Shown one piece after another: positions 26,605-36,455 of a DNA stretch of 64,000 bases (position 1 is the first letter of the stretch; each line of letters begins with the position of its first letter). The stretch spans positions 930,001-994,000 of the forward strand of contig NZ_JAKGTI010000001.1 in assembly GCF_021568695.1 (NCBI RefSeq). The letters run 5' to 3'. The position numbers were made by a program, and so were the translations under genes. A model generated the notes under the pieces. It ran no database searches, was not told the DNA's origin, and was given only the letters and a program-made list of their open reading frames with translations. Source of the stretch: Maritalea mediterranea. GTDB taxonomy: Bacteria > Pseudomonadota > Alphaproteobacteria > Rhizobiales > Devosiaceae.

Positions 26605-27456
26605 ATGTCTTTGAAAAAATTCGGTCTTTCAGACCTGATCAATCATTATGATGCCTTGTTTTGTGATGTGTGGGGCGTGCTTCACAATGGTCGGCTGGGG
26701 CACAAGACGGCAATTGACGCGTTGCGCGATGCCAAAGCAATGGGCAAGGCCGTGATCTTGGTGACCAATGCGCCGCGTCCCTCTAGCGAGATCGCCGCTG
26801 AAATCGCCGAATTGGGCGTAACGACCGATATCTACGACGCAATCGTCACCTCGGGTGATGCGACCCGCGATCTGATCCGGCCCTATGAGGGGCAATCGCT
26901 TTTCAGGCTAGGCCCGGAAAGCGACGGGGCCTTGTTTGAGGGTATTGCGGTGCAGTTTGGCCCCCTGGACAAAGCGCAAGCTATCATTTGCACTGATTTG
27001 GAATATGGTCGTACGCCAGAAGATTATTCAAAAGAAGTGCTCGATTGGAAGCGGCGCGGGCTGCCCTTTATCTGTGCCAATCCGGACAAGGTTGTGGAAG
27101 TGGGCGATGAGCTGATCTATTGCGGGGGAGCGCTCGCCGATGTGTACGAGCAAGCTGGTGGCGAAGTGCGCCTGGCCGGCAAACCATATGCGCCAATTTA
27201 CCAGCGTGCCACACGCTTGGCCGCAGAGAAATTGGGTGAAGACCCGGCGCCAAATCGCACCCTGGCCATTGGCGACAGCATACGAACGGACGCCACCGGC
27301 GCTGCGCAAATGGGCTATGATTTTCTGTTTATCTCAGGGTCAATTCATGCTCAGGAGCTTGGCGATATCGAAAATCCGGACTTGGATTTGGTGACCAAAC
27401 TGGTCGCGCAAAGCGATGCCAACACCGTCGGGTATGCCCCGCGCCTTTATTGGTAA
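26605..27456 (+). CDS. HAD-superfamily hydrolase, subfamily IIA (TIGR01459-like)
   Basis: A 283-residue HAD phosphatase-like protein with the subclass IIA cap (as in NagD and phosphoglycolate phosphatases). Motif I reads FCDVWGVLHNG, where the usual second Asp of DxD is Trp; this DVWGVLH form is, to my knowledge, typical of the TIGR01459 group. Motif II is VTNAPRPS, and motifs III/IV lie in LAGKPYAPIY and AIGDSIRTDATGA. The substrate is unknown. It follows the EAL gene closely in the same direction and converges on cheZ. Confidence 0.86.
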   Translation: MSLKKFGLSDLINHYDALFCDVWGVLHNGRLGHKTAIDALRDAKAMGKAVILVTNAPRPSSEIAAEIAELGVTTDIYDAIVTSGDATRDLIRPYEGQSLFRLGPESDGALFEGIAVQFGPLDKAQAIICTDLEYGRTPEDYSKEVLDWKRRGLPFICANPDKVVEVGDELIYCGGALADVYEQAGGEVRLAGKPYAPIYQRATRLAAEKLGEDPAPNRTLAIGDSIRTDATGAAQMGYDFLFISGSIHAQELGDIENPDLDLVTKLVAQSDANTVGYAPRLYW

Positions 27457-27494
27457 GCGCAGGGCGTCCCGGGGGAGGGTCGCTGGGTTGACCG

Positions 27495-28133
27495 TTAAAA
27501 CATCGCGTCGATGTCAGACTGAGAAACGCCTTCACCATCATGGGCTGGGCCGCTGACCAACTTGTCGCGATTGCGTTTTTCGCGGTCGGTCAACTCGCCG
27601 CTGGAGAGCGGGGCGATATTGTTGTTTTCAATCATTTTGCACAACACCTCAATCCGGTCTTCAATGACCTCCATCGTATGGATAATTTTGGTGACACGCT
27701 GGCCGGTTAGATCTTGAAAGCTGCAGGCTTCAAAAATCGCCATCATATGCTGCTCCACTTCGGCAGCGTATTTTTGGGGATCGGATTTATCCGCGGCCAA
27801 TACCTGTTCGGCCACATTCATAATCGTGTCGGTAGCCACTTCTGTGGCTTTGACAATGGCGCTGAGCTCGCGGCCCATTTCGGGAATGCGTTTGGCGAAA
27901 ATATCATTGGCGTCGACGCGCGAAAGTTCGCTGCGCAAGCCCTCAATGGCCTGCAATATCTCTTTAAGTTCCTGATGCATCGATCGATCAAGACTGCGCA
28001 CCAACGGCTTAAGTGCGGTTGTGACTTTTTCAGCCAGGGCAATCACATCCTTTAATGGAATACGTTCATCATCGCGTTCGGCCAGATCGGTCAAATCCAG
28101 ATCAGAGCCTGATTTTTCTGCTGCATGTCCCAT
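27495..28133 (-). CDS. cheZ: CheZ-family chemotaxis phosphatase
   Basis: A 212-residue, mostly helical protein. The catalytic block reads FQDLTGQRVTKII, with the Asp and Gln that activate water in CheZ to dephosphorylate CheY-P. The C-terminus (GVSQSDIDAMF) resembles the CheY-binding peptide of CheZ. The gene lies 3 bp after the cheY-like gene on the same strand, so the two form a phosphatase-substrate pair. Many rhizobia lack CheZ and use a second CheY as phosphate sink, so its presence is informative. Confidence 0.87.
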   Translation of the reverse strand: MGHAAEKSGSDLDLTDLAERDDERIPLKDVIALAEKVTTALKPLVRSLDRSMHQELKEILQAIEGLRSELSRVDANDIFAKRIPEMGRELSAIVKATEVATDTIMNVAEQVLAADKSDPQKYAAEVEQHMMAIFEACSFQDLTGQRVTKIIHTMEVIEDRIEVLCKMIENNNIAPLSSGELTDREKRNRDKLVSGPAHDGEGVSQSDIDAMF

Positions 28134-28136
28134 GGG

Positions 28137-28532
28137 TTAGCCCGCCATCTGCTTTTCAAAAACCGCTTGCATCTTGGCGAACAAGACCTCGGTGGTGAAC
28201 GGCTTGATGATATAATTATTGACCCCGGCACGCTTGGCCGCAATCACATTTTCCGTGGCCGACTCTGCAGTGATCATGATAAAGGGCACGTGGGCATTTG
28301 CCGGATCAGCGCGCACATGGCGCAGCAACTCATAGCCAGTCATCGGTTCCATATTCCAATCGGAAATGATCAGATCATATTTTTGTTGTGCGACCTTTTG
28401 CGCTGCCTCATGACCGTCTGCAGCGTCATCGACATTCTCAAATCCCAATTGTTTCAACAAATTACGCAATATCCGCAGCATTGTGGCATAATCATCCACA
28501 ATCAGAATGCGCATGGAACGGTCCAGAGCCAT
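28137..28532 (-). CDS. cheY: Chemotaxis response regulator CheY-like
   Basis: A 131-residue receiver domain with nothing attached. It is close to classic CheY: LIVDDYATMLRILRNLLKQLGF, phosphoacceptor in ISDWNMEPMTG, switch residue in ITAES, and KPFT near the end. When phosphorylated it would bind the flagellar motor switch. The first gene of a two-gene unit with cheZ, it is divergent from ribF across about 200 bp. The rest of the chemotaxis operon is not here, although a soluble chemoreceptor lies at 16.3 kb. Confidence 0.9.
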   Translation of the reverse strand: MALDRSMRILIVDDYATMLRILRNLLKQLGFENVDDAADGHEAAQKVAQQKYDLIISDWNMEPMTGYELLRHVRADPANAHVPFIMITAESATENVIAAKRAGVNNYIIKPFTTEVLFAKMQAVFEKQMAG

Positions 28533-28730
28533 TCTCTCACCCCCAGAATTCTTAAAATATGGTGCTATGGTAAGGTGGCGTGCTGAAATAGCGGTAAACC
28601 AAAGCCTTGGGAAAACCCCTTATTGCGATGTGGCAAAATATCGTCAGGCTCTGCTTGCAAATTTTCGTCAAAAGGGGCAGTTTGCGCCAATTCATTTCTG
28701 CCTTTGATTCAGTAAGCAGGGCTTTGCACT

Positions 28731-29708
28731 ATGGCATTTACCATCGTTGAAAATCTGGGTGAGCTGCCGTCACATCTACGTGGCGGTGTGGTGGCCATCG
28801 GCAATTTTGACGGTTGCCATCGTGGCCACCAGTCCATTTTTGAGCGCGCGCAGCAAATGGCCCGCGCCAACAATGTGCCCGCCCTGGTGCTGACTTTTGA
28901 GCCCCATCCCCGCGACGTGTTTGCGCCCAAGCCCTTTATGTTCCGGCTGACCGAGCGCAACCAAAAGGCGCGGCTGGTGGAAGCGATGGGCTTTGATGGC
29001 ATTGTGATCATGCCGTTCACCAAAGAATTTTCGCAAAAATCAGCGCCCGAGTTCATTGAGAACTATATTGTCGACCAGCTGGGCGCCTCGATTGTGACGG
29101 TGGGCGCCGACTTCCATTTCGGCAAAAATCGAGCCGGCACGCCGCAATATCTGGTGGAAGCGGGCCCGAAATACGGGTTTGATGTGGTGATCAACCATAT
29201 GCTCGATGAGGGCGATGCGCCCGTATCTTCGACGCGGGTGCGCGAAGCTTTGCGCGAAGGCGAGGTGGAATTTGCCAATCAGTTGCTGGGCTATCACGCT
29301 TTTATCGCCGGTGAAGTCAGCCATGGCGACAAGCGCGGGCGCGAGCTGGGCTATCCCACCGCCAATCTGCACCTGTCGCCCCATGAAGGGCTAAAGCACG
29401 GCGTTTATGTGGTGCGGGCGCGGGTGAAGGGCAAAACCTATAATGGCGTCGCCAATTATGGCCGCCGCCCCATGTTCGACAATGGCACCACCCTGTTTGA
29501 AACCCATATTTTCGACTTTGCTGAAGAAGTCTATGGCGAATATATGGAAGTGGCCCTGTGCCAATATCTGCGCGGCGAAGAAAACTTCAATTCCCTCGAT
29601 GAATTGATCACCGCCATGGATAAGGACAGCGAGAACGCCAGAAAGGTGCTGGCGGATGAACGTGCCATGTCCGAGATTGATATCAAGCTCGGCTTCTTTG
29701 ATAAATAG
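28731..29708 (+). CDS. ribF: Bifunctional riboflavin kinase / FAD synthetase
   Basis: Converts riboflavin to FMN and then FAD. The 325 residues hold an N-terminal nucleotidyltransferase (AIGNFDGCHRGHQ, later SSTRVREAL) and a C-terminal riboflavin kinase barrel (RGRELGYPTANL, then NGVANYGRRP). The ATG has AGCAGGG upstream. No FMN riboswitch was recognised in the 198-bp gap upstream. The gene is followed by about 300 bp without a gene, then ileS, a common bacterial neighbourhood (ribF-ileS-lspA). Confidence 0.97.
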   Translation: MAFTIVENLGELPSHLRGGVVAIGNFDGCHRGHQSIFERAQQMARANNVPALVLTFEPHPRDVFAPKPFMFRLTERNQKARLVEAMGFDGIVIMPFTKEFSQKSAPEFIENYIVDQLGASIVTVGADFHFGKNRAGTPQYLVEAGPKYGFDVVINHMLDEGDAPVSSTRVREALREGEVEFANQLLGYHAFIAGEVSHGDKRGRELGYPTANLHLSPHEGLKHGVYVVRARVKGKTYNGVANYGRRPMFDNGTTLFETHIFDFAEEVYGEYMEVALCQYLRGEENFNSLDELITAMDKDSENARKVLADERAMSEIDIKLGFFDK

Positions 29709-30012
29709 GGCAAGGGGGCAGGCAAAACCTCAAGTTTTTCAGCCGAAAGATTGACTTTGCGCCCTGTTCTGGCCTAATGCCACTGAACCAACAATAAATC
29801 GGTGACCAACTCGTGGCCTTTTTTGATCACACGCTTAGAACTTTTCAAACCGTCGCTTTGCGGCGCGCGATCAACCCTGCGCAGATCATTCCGATTATTC
29901 GAATTATTAGCCGGCCTTCGTAACCAGCGCGAAAAAGCGCGAGCGAAGTGTCGGATAAAAATTGAGAACACGCCACGGCCATTCGCCCGTCGGCATTTCC
30001 AGTACAAATTGA
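29709..30012 (+). other. ileS upstream region with one promoter candidate
   Basis: A 304-bp gap between ribF and ileS. TTGACT (29751-29756) and TAATGC (29775-29780), 18 bp apart, could drive ileS with a leader of about 230 nt. Short open frames on both strands have no ribosome-binding site or family likeness. No T-box sequence was seen. A small GC-rich repeat (GCGC, GAAAAA, GCGC) near 29930 could form a weak hairpin. Confidence 0.4.
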
Positions 30013-32976
30013 ATGACGGTTAGCACCATGAGCGACAATTCAGGCGCGGATAATCCGCAAAATGTTAAACAAGATTATTCGGCAACATTAAACTTGCCCA
30101 AAACAGATTTTCCTATGCGGGCGGGCTTGCCCAAGCGCGAGCCAGGTTGGCTCAAGCGCTGGGAAGATATGAACATCTACCAGCAGCTGCGCGACGCCTC
30201 TAAGGATAAAGAAAAATTCATCCTGCACGACGGCCCGCCCTACGCCAATGGCAACATCCATATCGGTCACGCCCTCAACAAAGTGCTCAAAGACATGGTG
30301 GTGCGCTCGCACCAGATGATGGGCTATAACGCGGCTTACATCCCAGGCTGGGATTGCCACGGTCTGCCCATCGAATGGAAGATCGAAGAGCAATATCGCG
30401 CCAAGGGCAAAAATAAGGACGAAGTGCCGATCAACGAGTTCCGCAAGGAATGTCGGGAATTTGCCCAGCATTGGCTGGACGTACAGCGCGAAGAGTTCAA
30501 ACGCCTCGGCGTGAATGGCGATTGGGACAACCCTTACATCACCATGTCTTACGATGCAGAGGCGCAGATCGCCCGTGAATTGATGAAATTTGCCACTTCC
30601 GGCCAGCTTTATCGCGGCTCAAAGCCGGTCATGTGGTCTGTGGTGGAACGCACGGCGCTGGCCGAAGCGGAAATCGAATATCATGAATATGAGAGCGATG
30701 CGATCTGGGTGAAATTCCCGGTGACAGCCGCAGGCGGCACCGGCGATCAGGCCGACATGGTGGAAAAACTGATGGAAGCCAGCGTGGTGATCTGGACCAC
30801 CACCCCGTGGACCATCCCCACCAACCGTGCCGTGTCTTTCTCGTCTGACATCTCCTATGGCCTTTATCAGGTCACCGACGCGCCAGAAGAAAACTGGGTG
30901 CAACAGGGCGAACTGCTGCTCCTTGCCGATAATCTGGCGGCAGATGTGTTTGGCAAAGCGCGGGTGGACGCCTATGAGCGCGTGGGCGACGTGCCTGCCG
31001 ATGTGCTGGGCGGTATCGAGCTTGAGCATCCGCTGAACGGCCATGGCGGCGGCTATGATTATACCGTGCCGTTGCTGAACGGCGATCACGTCACCGATGA
31101 AGCGGGTACCGGCTTTGTGCACACGGCACCGGGGCACGGCGCGGACGACTTTGAGGTCTGGATGGAAAATGCCCGCGAATTGGAAGCGCGCGGCATCGAC
31201 ACGACCATCCCATTCTGTGTAGACGCTGGTGGCTATTACACCAAGGACGCGCCGGGCTTTGAAGGCGCGCGCATCATCGATGATAAGGGCAAAAAGGGCG
31301 ACGCCAACAAGCGGGTGATTGCCGAGCTGTCTGCACGTGGTGCCATGGCGGCCCGCGGGCGTTTAAAACACCAATATCCGCACTCTTGGCGCTCGAAAAA
31401 GCCGATCATCTATCGCAACACGCCGCAATGGTTTGTCTATATGGACCGCGATATTGACGGCGCAGGCGATACGCTGCGCACCCGCGCCATGGACGCGATC
31501 GAGGCGACAAACTTTGTGCCGCAGACCGGCAAACGCCGCCTGAGCTCTATGGTAGAAGGTCGCCCGGATTGGGTGCTGTCGCGCCAACGCTCCTGGGGCG
31601 TGCCGATCTGCGTGTTCGTCAATGAAGATGGCGAGGTGCTCAGAGATGATGAGGTGAATAACCGCATCGCCGAGGCGTTTGAAGCCGAAGGTGCCGATGC
31701 CTGGTTTGCTGAGGGCGCAAAAGAACGGTTCCTCACCGACAAATATAATGCGGCCGATTGGGAGCAAGTGACCGACATCTTGGATGTGTGGTTTGACTCA
31801 GGCTCAACCCACGCCTTTGTGCTGGAAAAACGCGACCATCACCAGTCGCCTGCGAATGTTTATCTGGAAGGCTCAGACCAGCACCGCGGTTGGTTTCAGT
31901 CCTCATTGCTGGAGAGCTGCGGCACCCGTGGTGGGGCACCTTACAAAAATGTGGTGACCCACGGTTTCACCATGGCCGAAGATGGGCGCAAAATGTCGAA
32001 ATCGATCGGCAACACCATCGCGCCGCAGGACATTATCAAGCAATATGGCGCGGATATCCTGCGCCTCTGGGTGGCCTCTGTCGATTATTCGGAAGATCAC
32101 CGGATCGGCGACACGATCATCAAAACCACAGTTGATGCCTATCGCAAGATGCGCAACACATTGCGGTTCCTGTTGGGCAGCCTGGCCTATTATGACCCGG
32201 CGGAAGAAGTGGCGTTCGAGGATATGCCTGAGCTGGAGCAATATATGCTGCACCGCTTGGCCAAGCTTGATGAAGATGTGCGCGGCTACTATAAAGCGTT
32301 TGATTATAAACGGGTTTTCTCAACCCTGTTCAACTTCATGACCGTGGATTTGTCGGCCTTTTATTTCGACATCCGCAAGGATGCGCTTTATTGCGACCCG
32401 AAATCCAGCGTCAAGCGTAAAGCGGCCATGACCGTGTTAAACAAACTGTTTGAGTGCCTCACCGCCTGGTTAGCACCGATCATGGTGTTCACCATGGAAG
32501 AAGTGTGGTTGGAGCGGTTCCCGGAAGGCGATAGCTCTGTGCACAAGCGCGAGTTCCCCACAATCCCCGCCAACTGGCAAAATGTGGAACTGGCTGAAAA
32601 ATGGGCCAAAATCCGCAAGGTGCGCCGCGTGGTCACCGGGGCGCTGGAAATTGAGCGCCGCGAAAAACGCATTGGCGCGTCGCTGGAATCAGCGCCGAAG
32701 GTTTATGTGTCAGACGCAGACCTCTATGTTGCGCTGCATGGCCAGGATATGGCGGAAATTGCCATCACCAGCCAGGCCGAAGTGCTGCAAAATGAAGGGC
32801 CGAGCGAAGCGTTCCGCATGGACGAAGTGCCCGGCGTTGCCGTGGTGCCGACCCTTGCCGAAGGCAAAAAGTGTGAGCGCTCCTGGAAGGTGTTGCCTGA
32901 AGTGGGTGAGGACCCGGACTACCCGGACGTTACCTTGCGTGATGCGCAGGCCTTGCGTGAACTAGCGCAATCATAG
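30013..32976 (+). CDS. ileS: Isoleucyl-tRNA synthetase
   Basis: Class I aminoacyl-tRNA synthetase, 987 residues, full length. The HIGH motif is in [11 protein letters not shown], the editing domain includes [12 protein letters not shown] and [12 protein letters not shown], and KMSKS reads [11 protein letters not shown]. The C-terminal anticodon-binding region is complete. ATG 30013 or ATG 30028 could start it; neither has a strong ribosome-binding site. It is followed 10 bp later by lspA, and these two plus the lipoprotein gene probably share a transcript. Confidence 0.98.
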   Translation: MTVSTMSDNSGADNPQNVKQDYSATLNLPKTDFPMRAGLPKREPGWLKRWEDMNIYQQLRDASKDKEKFILHDGPPYANGNIHIGHALNKVLKDMVVRSHQMMGYNAAYIPGWDCHGLPIEWKIEEQYRAKGKNKDEVPINEFRKECREFAQHWLDVQREEFKRLGVNGDWDNPYITMSYDAEAQIARELMKFATSGQLYRGSKPVMWSVVERTALAEAEIEYHEYESDAIWVKFPVTAAGGTGDQADMVEKLMEASVVIWTTTPWTIPTNRAVSFSSDISYGLYQVTDAPEENWVQQGELLLLADNLAADVFGKARVDAYERVGDVPADVLGGIELEHPLNGHGGGYDYTVPLLNGDHVTDEAGTGFVHTAPGHGADDFEVWMENARELEARGIDTTIPFCVDAGGYYTKDAPGFEGARIIDDKGKKGDANKRVIAELSARGAMAARGRLKHQYPHSWRSKKPIIYRNTPQWFVYMDRDIDGAGDTLRTRAMDAIEATNFVPQTGKRRLSSMVEGRPDWVLSRQRSWGVPICVFVNEDGEVLRDDEVNNRIAEAFEAEGADAWFAEGAKERFLTDKYNAADWEQVTDILDVWFDSGSTHAFVLEKRDHHQSPANVYLEGSDQHRGWFQSSLLESCGTRGGAPYKNVVTHGFTMAEDGRKMSKSIGNTIAPQDIIKQYGADILRLWVASVDYSEDHRIGDTIIKTTVDAYRKMRNTLRFLLGSLAYYDPAEEVAFEDMPELEQYMLHRLAKLDEDVRGYYKAFDYKRVFSTLFNFMTVDLSAFYFDIRKDALYCDPKSSVKRKAAMTVLNKLFECLTAWLAPIMVFTMEEVWLERFPEGDSSVHKREFPTIPANWQNVELAEKWAKIRKVRRVVTGALEIERREKRIGASLESAPKVYVSDADLYVALHGQDMAEIAITSQAEVLQNEGPSEAFRMDEVPGVAVVPTLAEGKKCERSWKVLPEVGEDPDYPDVTLRDAQALRELAQS

Positions 32977-32986
32977 GAACTTAACA

Positions 32987-33469
32987 ATGAAGGCGAATAT
33001 TGCCCATAAAAGCCTGTTTGCCTTCATTCTGGCCCTGTTGATCGATCAGGGGCATAAGCTCTACATGCTCAATATTGCGGGGTGGACCGGCGGCGAGATC
33101 GTCAGTGTCACTCCGTTTTTTGACTATGTGCTGGCTTGGAACACAGGCATTTCTTATGGCTGGCTGGGCGAGTCATCACCCCTTGTGCTGATCGGCGTCA
33201 TGTCTGTAGCCATGCTAGGGCTGGCCATCTGGTGGCTGACGGCCAAGACCGAACTAACCCGCTGGGGCATTGCCATTGTGCTGGGCGGCGCATTGGGCAA
33301 TCTGATTGACCGCATTGCTTATGGCGCGGTCGCTGATTTCTTTTCGTTTCATGCCTATGGCTATTATTGGTATATTTTTAATCTGGCAGATGTAGCAATT
33401 GCCCTTGGCCTTCTTATCTTGTTATGGGATATAGTGCTAAAGCCTGAGGGGGAGGGTTCCTCAAAATAG
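32987..33469 (+). CDS. lspA: Prolipoprotein signal peptidase
   Basis: Inner-membrane aspartyl protease that removes lipoprotein signal peptides. It has 160 residues and four membrane helices. The two catalytic aspartates are in GNLIDRIAYGAVADF and NLADVAIALG. The N-terminal helix with LIDQGHK is typical. It is placed directly after ileS and before a lipoprotein gene that would be its substrate. Confidence 0.96.
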   Translation: MKANIAHKSLFAFILALLIDQGHKLYMLNIAGWTGGEIVSVTPFFDYVLAWNTGISYGWLGESSPLVLIGVMSVAMLGLAIWWLTAKTELTRWGIAIVLGGALGNLIDRIAYGAVADFFSFHAYGYYWYIFNLADVAIALGLLILLWDIVLKPEGEGSSK

Positions 33470-33518
33470 CCTTTTTTGGGACCTATGGCCTTTGGGCAAG
33501 TTTTTTGGAGTGGCATGT

Positions 33519-34148
33519 ATGTTCGGAACGAACCAGAAATTTCCTACTATCGCTAAATGGACAGGGATCGGGACACTTGTCAGTGCATCGCTTCTGGGCT
33601 TGTCCGCATGCACCACAGTGGAAGGCACCAACGCGTTTAAGGACGGCAACACTTTTGAACGCGAAGTGATGTCGGAAACATTGCGCGGGTTGGGCATTTT
33701 GGAGCGTGAGGAAAAAGAAGATATTTCCGCGCCGCGTGCGCCACTGGTTCTACCGAAAGACACGAAGTTTTTGCCTATTCCAACGAAAACAGCGGCTGCG
33801 GCTCTTCCAAAAGACTCTGATGAAGTTCTGCTGGATGAAACCAGGCTGACTGAAAATGAAATTCGCCTGATCCGGGGCGCCCGGGTGGTGGACTTGAATG
33901 ATGCGACCGGCCGCGCGTTCACGCCGAAGGAAGCCAAGGAAGTCGCACGGCGCTTCCGCGAGCAGCGTATCGCCTATCAACAAGCGTTGAGAGATGGTGG
34001 AAGACGGCCGCTTTATCTGCCGCCTGAGAAGTATTTCACCAAAGTGGGCGGGCAGGATTTGATCTGTCTGGCTGAAAATGGCGATTTGGTGCCATTGGAT
34101 AGTCCACTTTGCCCGCCAGAGATCAGAGAAGCGTTGCAAGGCTCGTAA
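33519..34148 (+). CDS. Predicted lipoprotein, DUF3035-like
   Basis: A 209-residue envelope protein. The signal segment ends in the lipobox LSAC (GLSACTTVEG), so it should be lipidated and processed by LspA, encoded 49 bp upstream. The mature part is charged and contains APRAPLVLPKD, similar to the proline-rich block of DUF3035 proteins that commonly follow lspA in Alphaproteobacteria. No enzyme motif is seen. ATG 33519 is chosen because GGAG lies 8 bp upstream. Confidence 0.72.
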   Translation: MFGTNQKFPTIAKWTGIGTLVSASLLGLSACTTVEGTNAFKDGNTFEREVMSETLRGLGILEREEKEDISAPRAPLVLPKDTKFLPIPTKTAAAALPKDSDEVLLDETRLTENEIRLIRGARVVDLNDATGRAFTPKEAKEVARRFREQRIAYQQALRDGGRRPLYLPPEKYFTKVGGQDLICLAENGDLVPLDSPLCPPEIREALQGS

Positions 34149-34195
34149 CAAACGGGTAAACCCGGCCGATATAATTTTCTTCGTAAAGGGCTCCC

Positions 34196-35815
34196 ATGGC
34201 CAAAAAAGACGCTGGCAGCACAAATGACCGCCAGAAAGGTGATCGCATTGCCAAGGTAATGGCGCGCGCCGGATTATGCTCACGCCGCGCAGCGGAAACC
34301 TGGATTGCTGACGGCCGCGTGTCCGTTAATGGCAAAACAATCGATAGCCCGGCAATCAATGTGACGGACAAAGACCGCGTGTTGGTGGACGGTAAACCGC
34401 TGGGCGAGCGGGAAGCCACGCGCATGTGGCTCTACCATAAACCAGCGGGGCTGGTTGTGTCTGAGCACGACCCTGAAGGTCGGCCCACCATTTATGACGC
34501 TTTTGAAGAAGCGGGATTGCCCCGCGTGTTGACCGTTGGTCGTCTGGATATCAACACCGAAGGCTTGCTGCTGCTCACCAATGAGGGCGGATTGAAGCGT
34601 GTGCTTGAATTGCCGTCCACAGGTTGGGCGCGGCGTTATCGCGTGCGCGCCTATGGCCGCATCACCCAGGAAAAGCTGGACGAACTGAAAGATGGGATCA
34701 CCATCGACAAGGTGCATTATGGCCCGATTGAAGCCACGCTGGAACGCCAGCAGGGCAGCAATGTGTGGCTGATCATGTCCTTGCGTGAAGGCAAAAATCG
34801 GGAAGTGAAAAATGTCCTCTCGGCTTTCGGGTTAGAGGTGAACCGCCTGATCCGCCTCAGCTATGGTCCCTTCCAACTCAATGAGTTGAAGCCGGGCGAA
34901 ATTCAGGCCGTCAAAACCCGCGTCTTGAAAGATCAGCTGGGCCAGAAACTGGCCGATGCGGCAGGTGTGGATTTTGAAGGACCGATTGTGCCTGTTGTGC
35001 CGAAGGCGGAAAAGAAAAAGGCCGAAGAGAAGCCCGCCCAGTTTGGCCGCGCTCGTGGCCGCACCGGTGAACCGCGCAAGCCAAAAGATGATAAACGCGC
35101 CCCGCGTCGTCGGTTTGATGAGGCGGAAGAAACGCCAAAACGCCGCGTGTTTTTTGATGATGGCAATATTGGCGAACATGTGCCTCGCGCCCGCAAAAAA
35201 GATGATGAAGATCAGGGCCCCCGCGGCAAAAAGCGCTTTGGTGATAAAGGGGGAAAATTCGATCGCGATGATCGCGGCCCCAAGCGCGAATTCAACAAAG
35301 ATCGCCGCGACGACAAAGGTAGCGACAAAAAGCCGTTCGAAAAACGTGATCGCAAAGAGGGTGGACGTCCCTTCGGCGAGAAAAAGTTTGGCGACAAGAA
35401 AGCTTATGGCGATAAACCACGGGGTGAGCGTGGTGGAGAGCGCAAACCGTTCGGTGATAAACCACGCGGTGGTGCAGGCCGTCGTGATGACCGTCGCCCG
35501 GATGATCGACGTGGTGCCTTTACGGACCGCAATAAAGAAAGACCAGAACGTGGCGAGCGCAGTGATCGCGGTGATCGAAAACCATTCGGCGATAAGCCGC
35601 GAGGCAAGCCCGCAGGCGGCCGGGGCAAACCGCGCGACGACCGCGGCGGCCAAGCTTTTTCTGATGCAGGGCGTCATAAAGGACGTCCAGCAGGAGAGCA
35701 GCGCGGTCCACGTGGCCGTGGTGGCAAATCAGGCGGTAAACCGTCCGGTGGTCGGCCCTCCGGCGGCAAACCCTTTGGCGGCAAGCCAGGCGGGCGTCCG
35801 CCGCGCAAATCGTAA
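34196..35815 (+). CDS. rRNA large-subunit pseudouridine synthase (RluB-like) with long basic tail
   Basis: A 539-residue protein. An S4 RNA-binding domain (about 15-65) precedes a RsuA/RluB-type pseudouridine synthase domain (about 75-240), with the catalytic Asp in GRLDINTEGLLLLT. It probably modifies 23S rRNA near position 2605. From about residue 270 to the end the sequence is disordered and low in complexity. It is rich in Lys, Arg, Gly and Asp and carries repeats around KPFGDKPRG. Long tails of this kind are common in alphaproteobacterial homologues and may bind RNA. rsmD follows 15 bp later, giving an RNA-modification pair. Confidence 0.93.
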   Translation: MAKKDAGSTNDRQKGDRIAKVMARAGLCSRRAAETWIADGRVSVNGKTIDSPAINVTDKDRVLVDGKPLGEREATRMWLYHKPAGLVVSEHDPEGRPTIYDAFEEAGLPRVLTVGRLDINTEGLLLLTNEGGLKRVLELPSTGWARRYRVRAYGRITQEKLDELKDGITIDKVHYGPIEATLERQQGSNVWLIMSLREGKNREVKNVLSAFGLEVNRLIRLSYGPFQLNELKPGEIQAVKTRVLKDQLGQKLADAAGVDFEGPIVPVVPKAEKKKAEEKPAQFGRARGRTGEPRKPKDDKRAPRRRFDEAEETPKRRVFFDDGNIGEHVPRARKKDDEDQGPRGKKRFGDKGGKFDRDDRGPKREFNKDRRDDKGSDKKPFEKRDRKEGGRPFGEKKFGDKKAYGDKPRGERGGERKPFGDKPRGGAGRRDDRRPDDRRGAFTDRNKERPERGERSDRGDRKPFGDKPRGKPAGGRGKPRDDRGGQAFSDAGRHKGRPAGEQRGPRGRGGKSGGKPSGGRPSGGKPFGGKPGGRPPRKS

Positions 35816-35830
35816 GGCGGGCTGAGTTTT

Positions 35831-36391
35831 ATGCGTATCGTTGCTGGCAAGTTTAAATCCAAAACCATTGCGGCACCGCAAACGAACGACATTCGGCCCA
35901 CGTCAGATCGGGTGCGCGAAAGCCTGTTCAATATTTTGGCCAATTATTTTGGGCCGGTGATGAGCGAATGTCGGGTCTTGGACCTTTTTGCGGGCACTGG
36001 CGCGCTGGGCCTTGAGGCCCTGTCACGCGGCGCGGAGCACGCGACCTTTGTGGATACAGGCGTTGAAGCGCGGGCCTTGCTGCGTGAAAATATCCAGGAT
36101 TTCGGTGTGGCCGGTCAATCCCGTATGCTGCGTCGTGACGCAACTGACCTCGGCCAAATCCAGCGCATCTTGCCGTGCAATCTGGTCTTTCTGGACCCGC
36201 CCTATGCCAAAGGCTTAGGCGACAAAGCGCTGGAAATCGCCCACAAAGGCGGCTGGATTGCCCCAGAAGCGATCATCGTCTGGGAAGAGCAAAAGGGTGT
36301 GGAAATCACGGCGCCGGAAGGTTTTGAACGTCTCGACGAACGCACCTATGGCGACACGGTCATTCACTTGTTCAAGGCACCTGCTGGCTAG
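35831..36391 (+). CDS. rsmD: 16S rRNA (guanine-966-N2)-methyltransferase
   Basis: SAM-dependent methyltransferase acting on 16S rRNA G966, 186 residues. It begins RIVAGKFKSKTIAAP, followed by RPTSDRVRESLFNIL, which is nearly diagnostic for RsmD. The SAM-binding motif I is DLFAGTGALGLEAL and the catalytic motif IV is FLDPPYAKG. It is the last gene of the rluB-like unit and faces mutL across a gap rich in repeats. Confidence 0.96.
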   Translation: MRIVAGKFKSKTIAAPQTNDIRPTSDRVRESLFNILANYFGPVMSECRVLDLFAGTGALGLEALSRGAEHATFVDTGVEARALLRENIQDFGVAGQSRMLRRDATDLGQIQRILPCNLVFLDPPYAKGLGDKALEIAHKGGWIAPEAIIVWEEQKGVEITAPEGFERLDERTYGDTVIHLFKAPAG

Positions 36392-36455
36392 GCGCAGCGC
36401 CCGCCAACTGCCCGCTCCGGCACAATATATCACTGCTCAGACCTCGCCCTCCCAC

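Noticed and set aside
26605-27456. HAD protein as an inactivated enzyme because DxD reads DVW
   Set aside because: This form of motif I is, as far as I know, typical of the whole TIGR01459 group, so it is not a local defect.
29709-30012. T-box leader or small protein gene before ileS
   Set aside because: The T-box core sequence is absent. The 73- and 77-codon frames on the two strands overlap each other and have no ribosome-binding site.
34956-35825. A 289-codon open frame on the plus strand inside the rluB-like gene
   Set aside because: It is a shifted frame over the low-complexity tail. The in-frame product has the S4 and synthase domains and the ribosome-binding context, while the shifted product has no family likeness.
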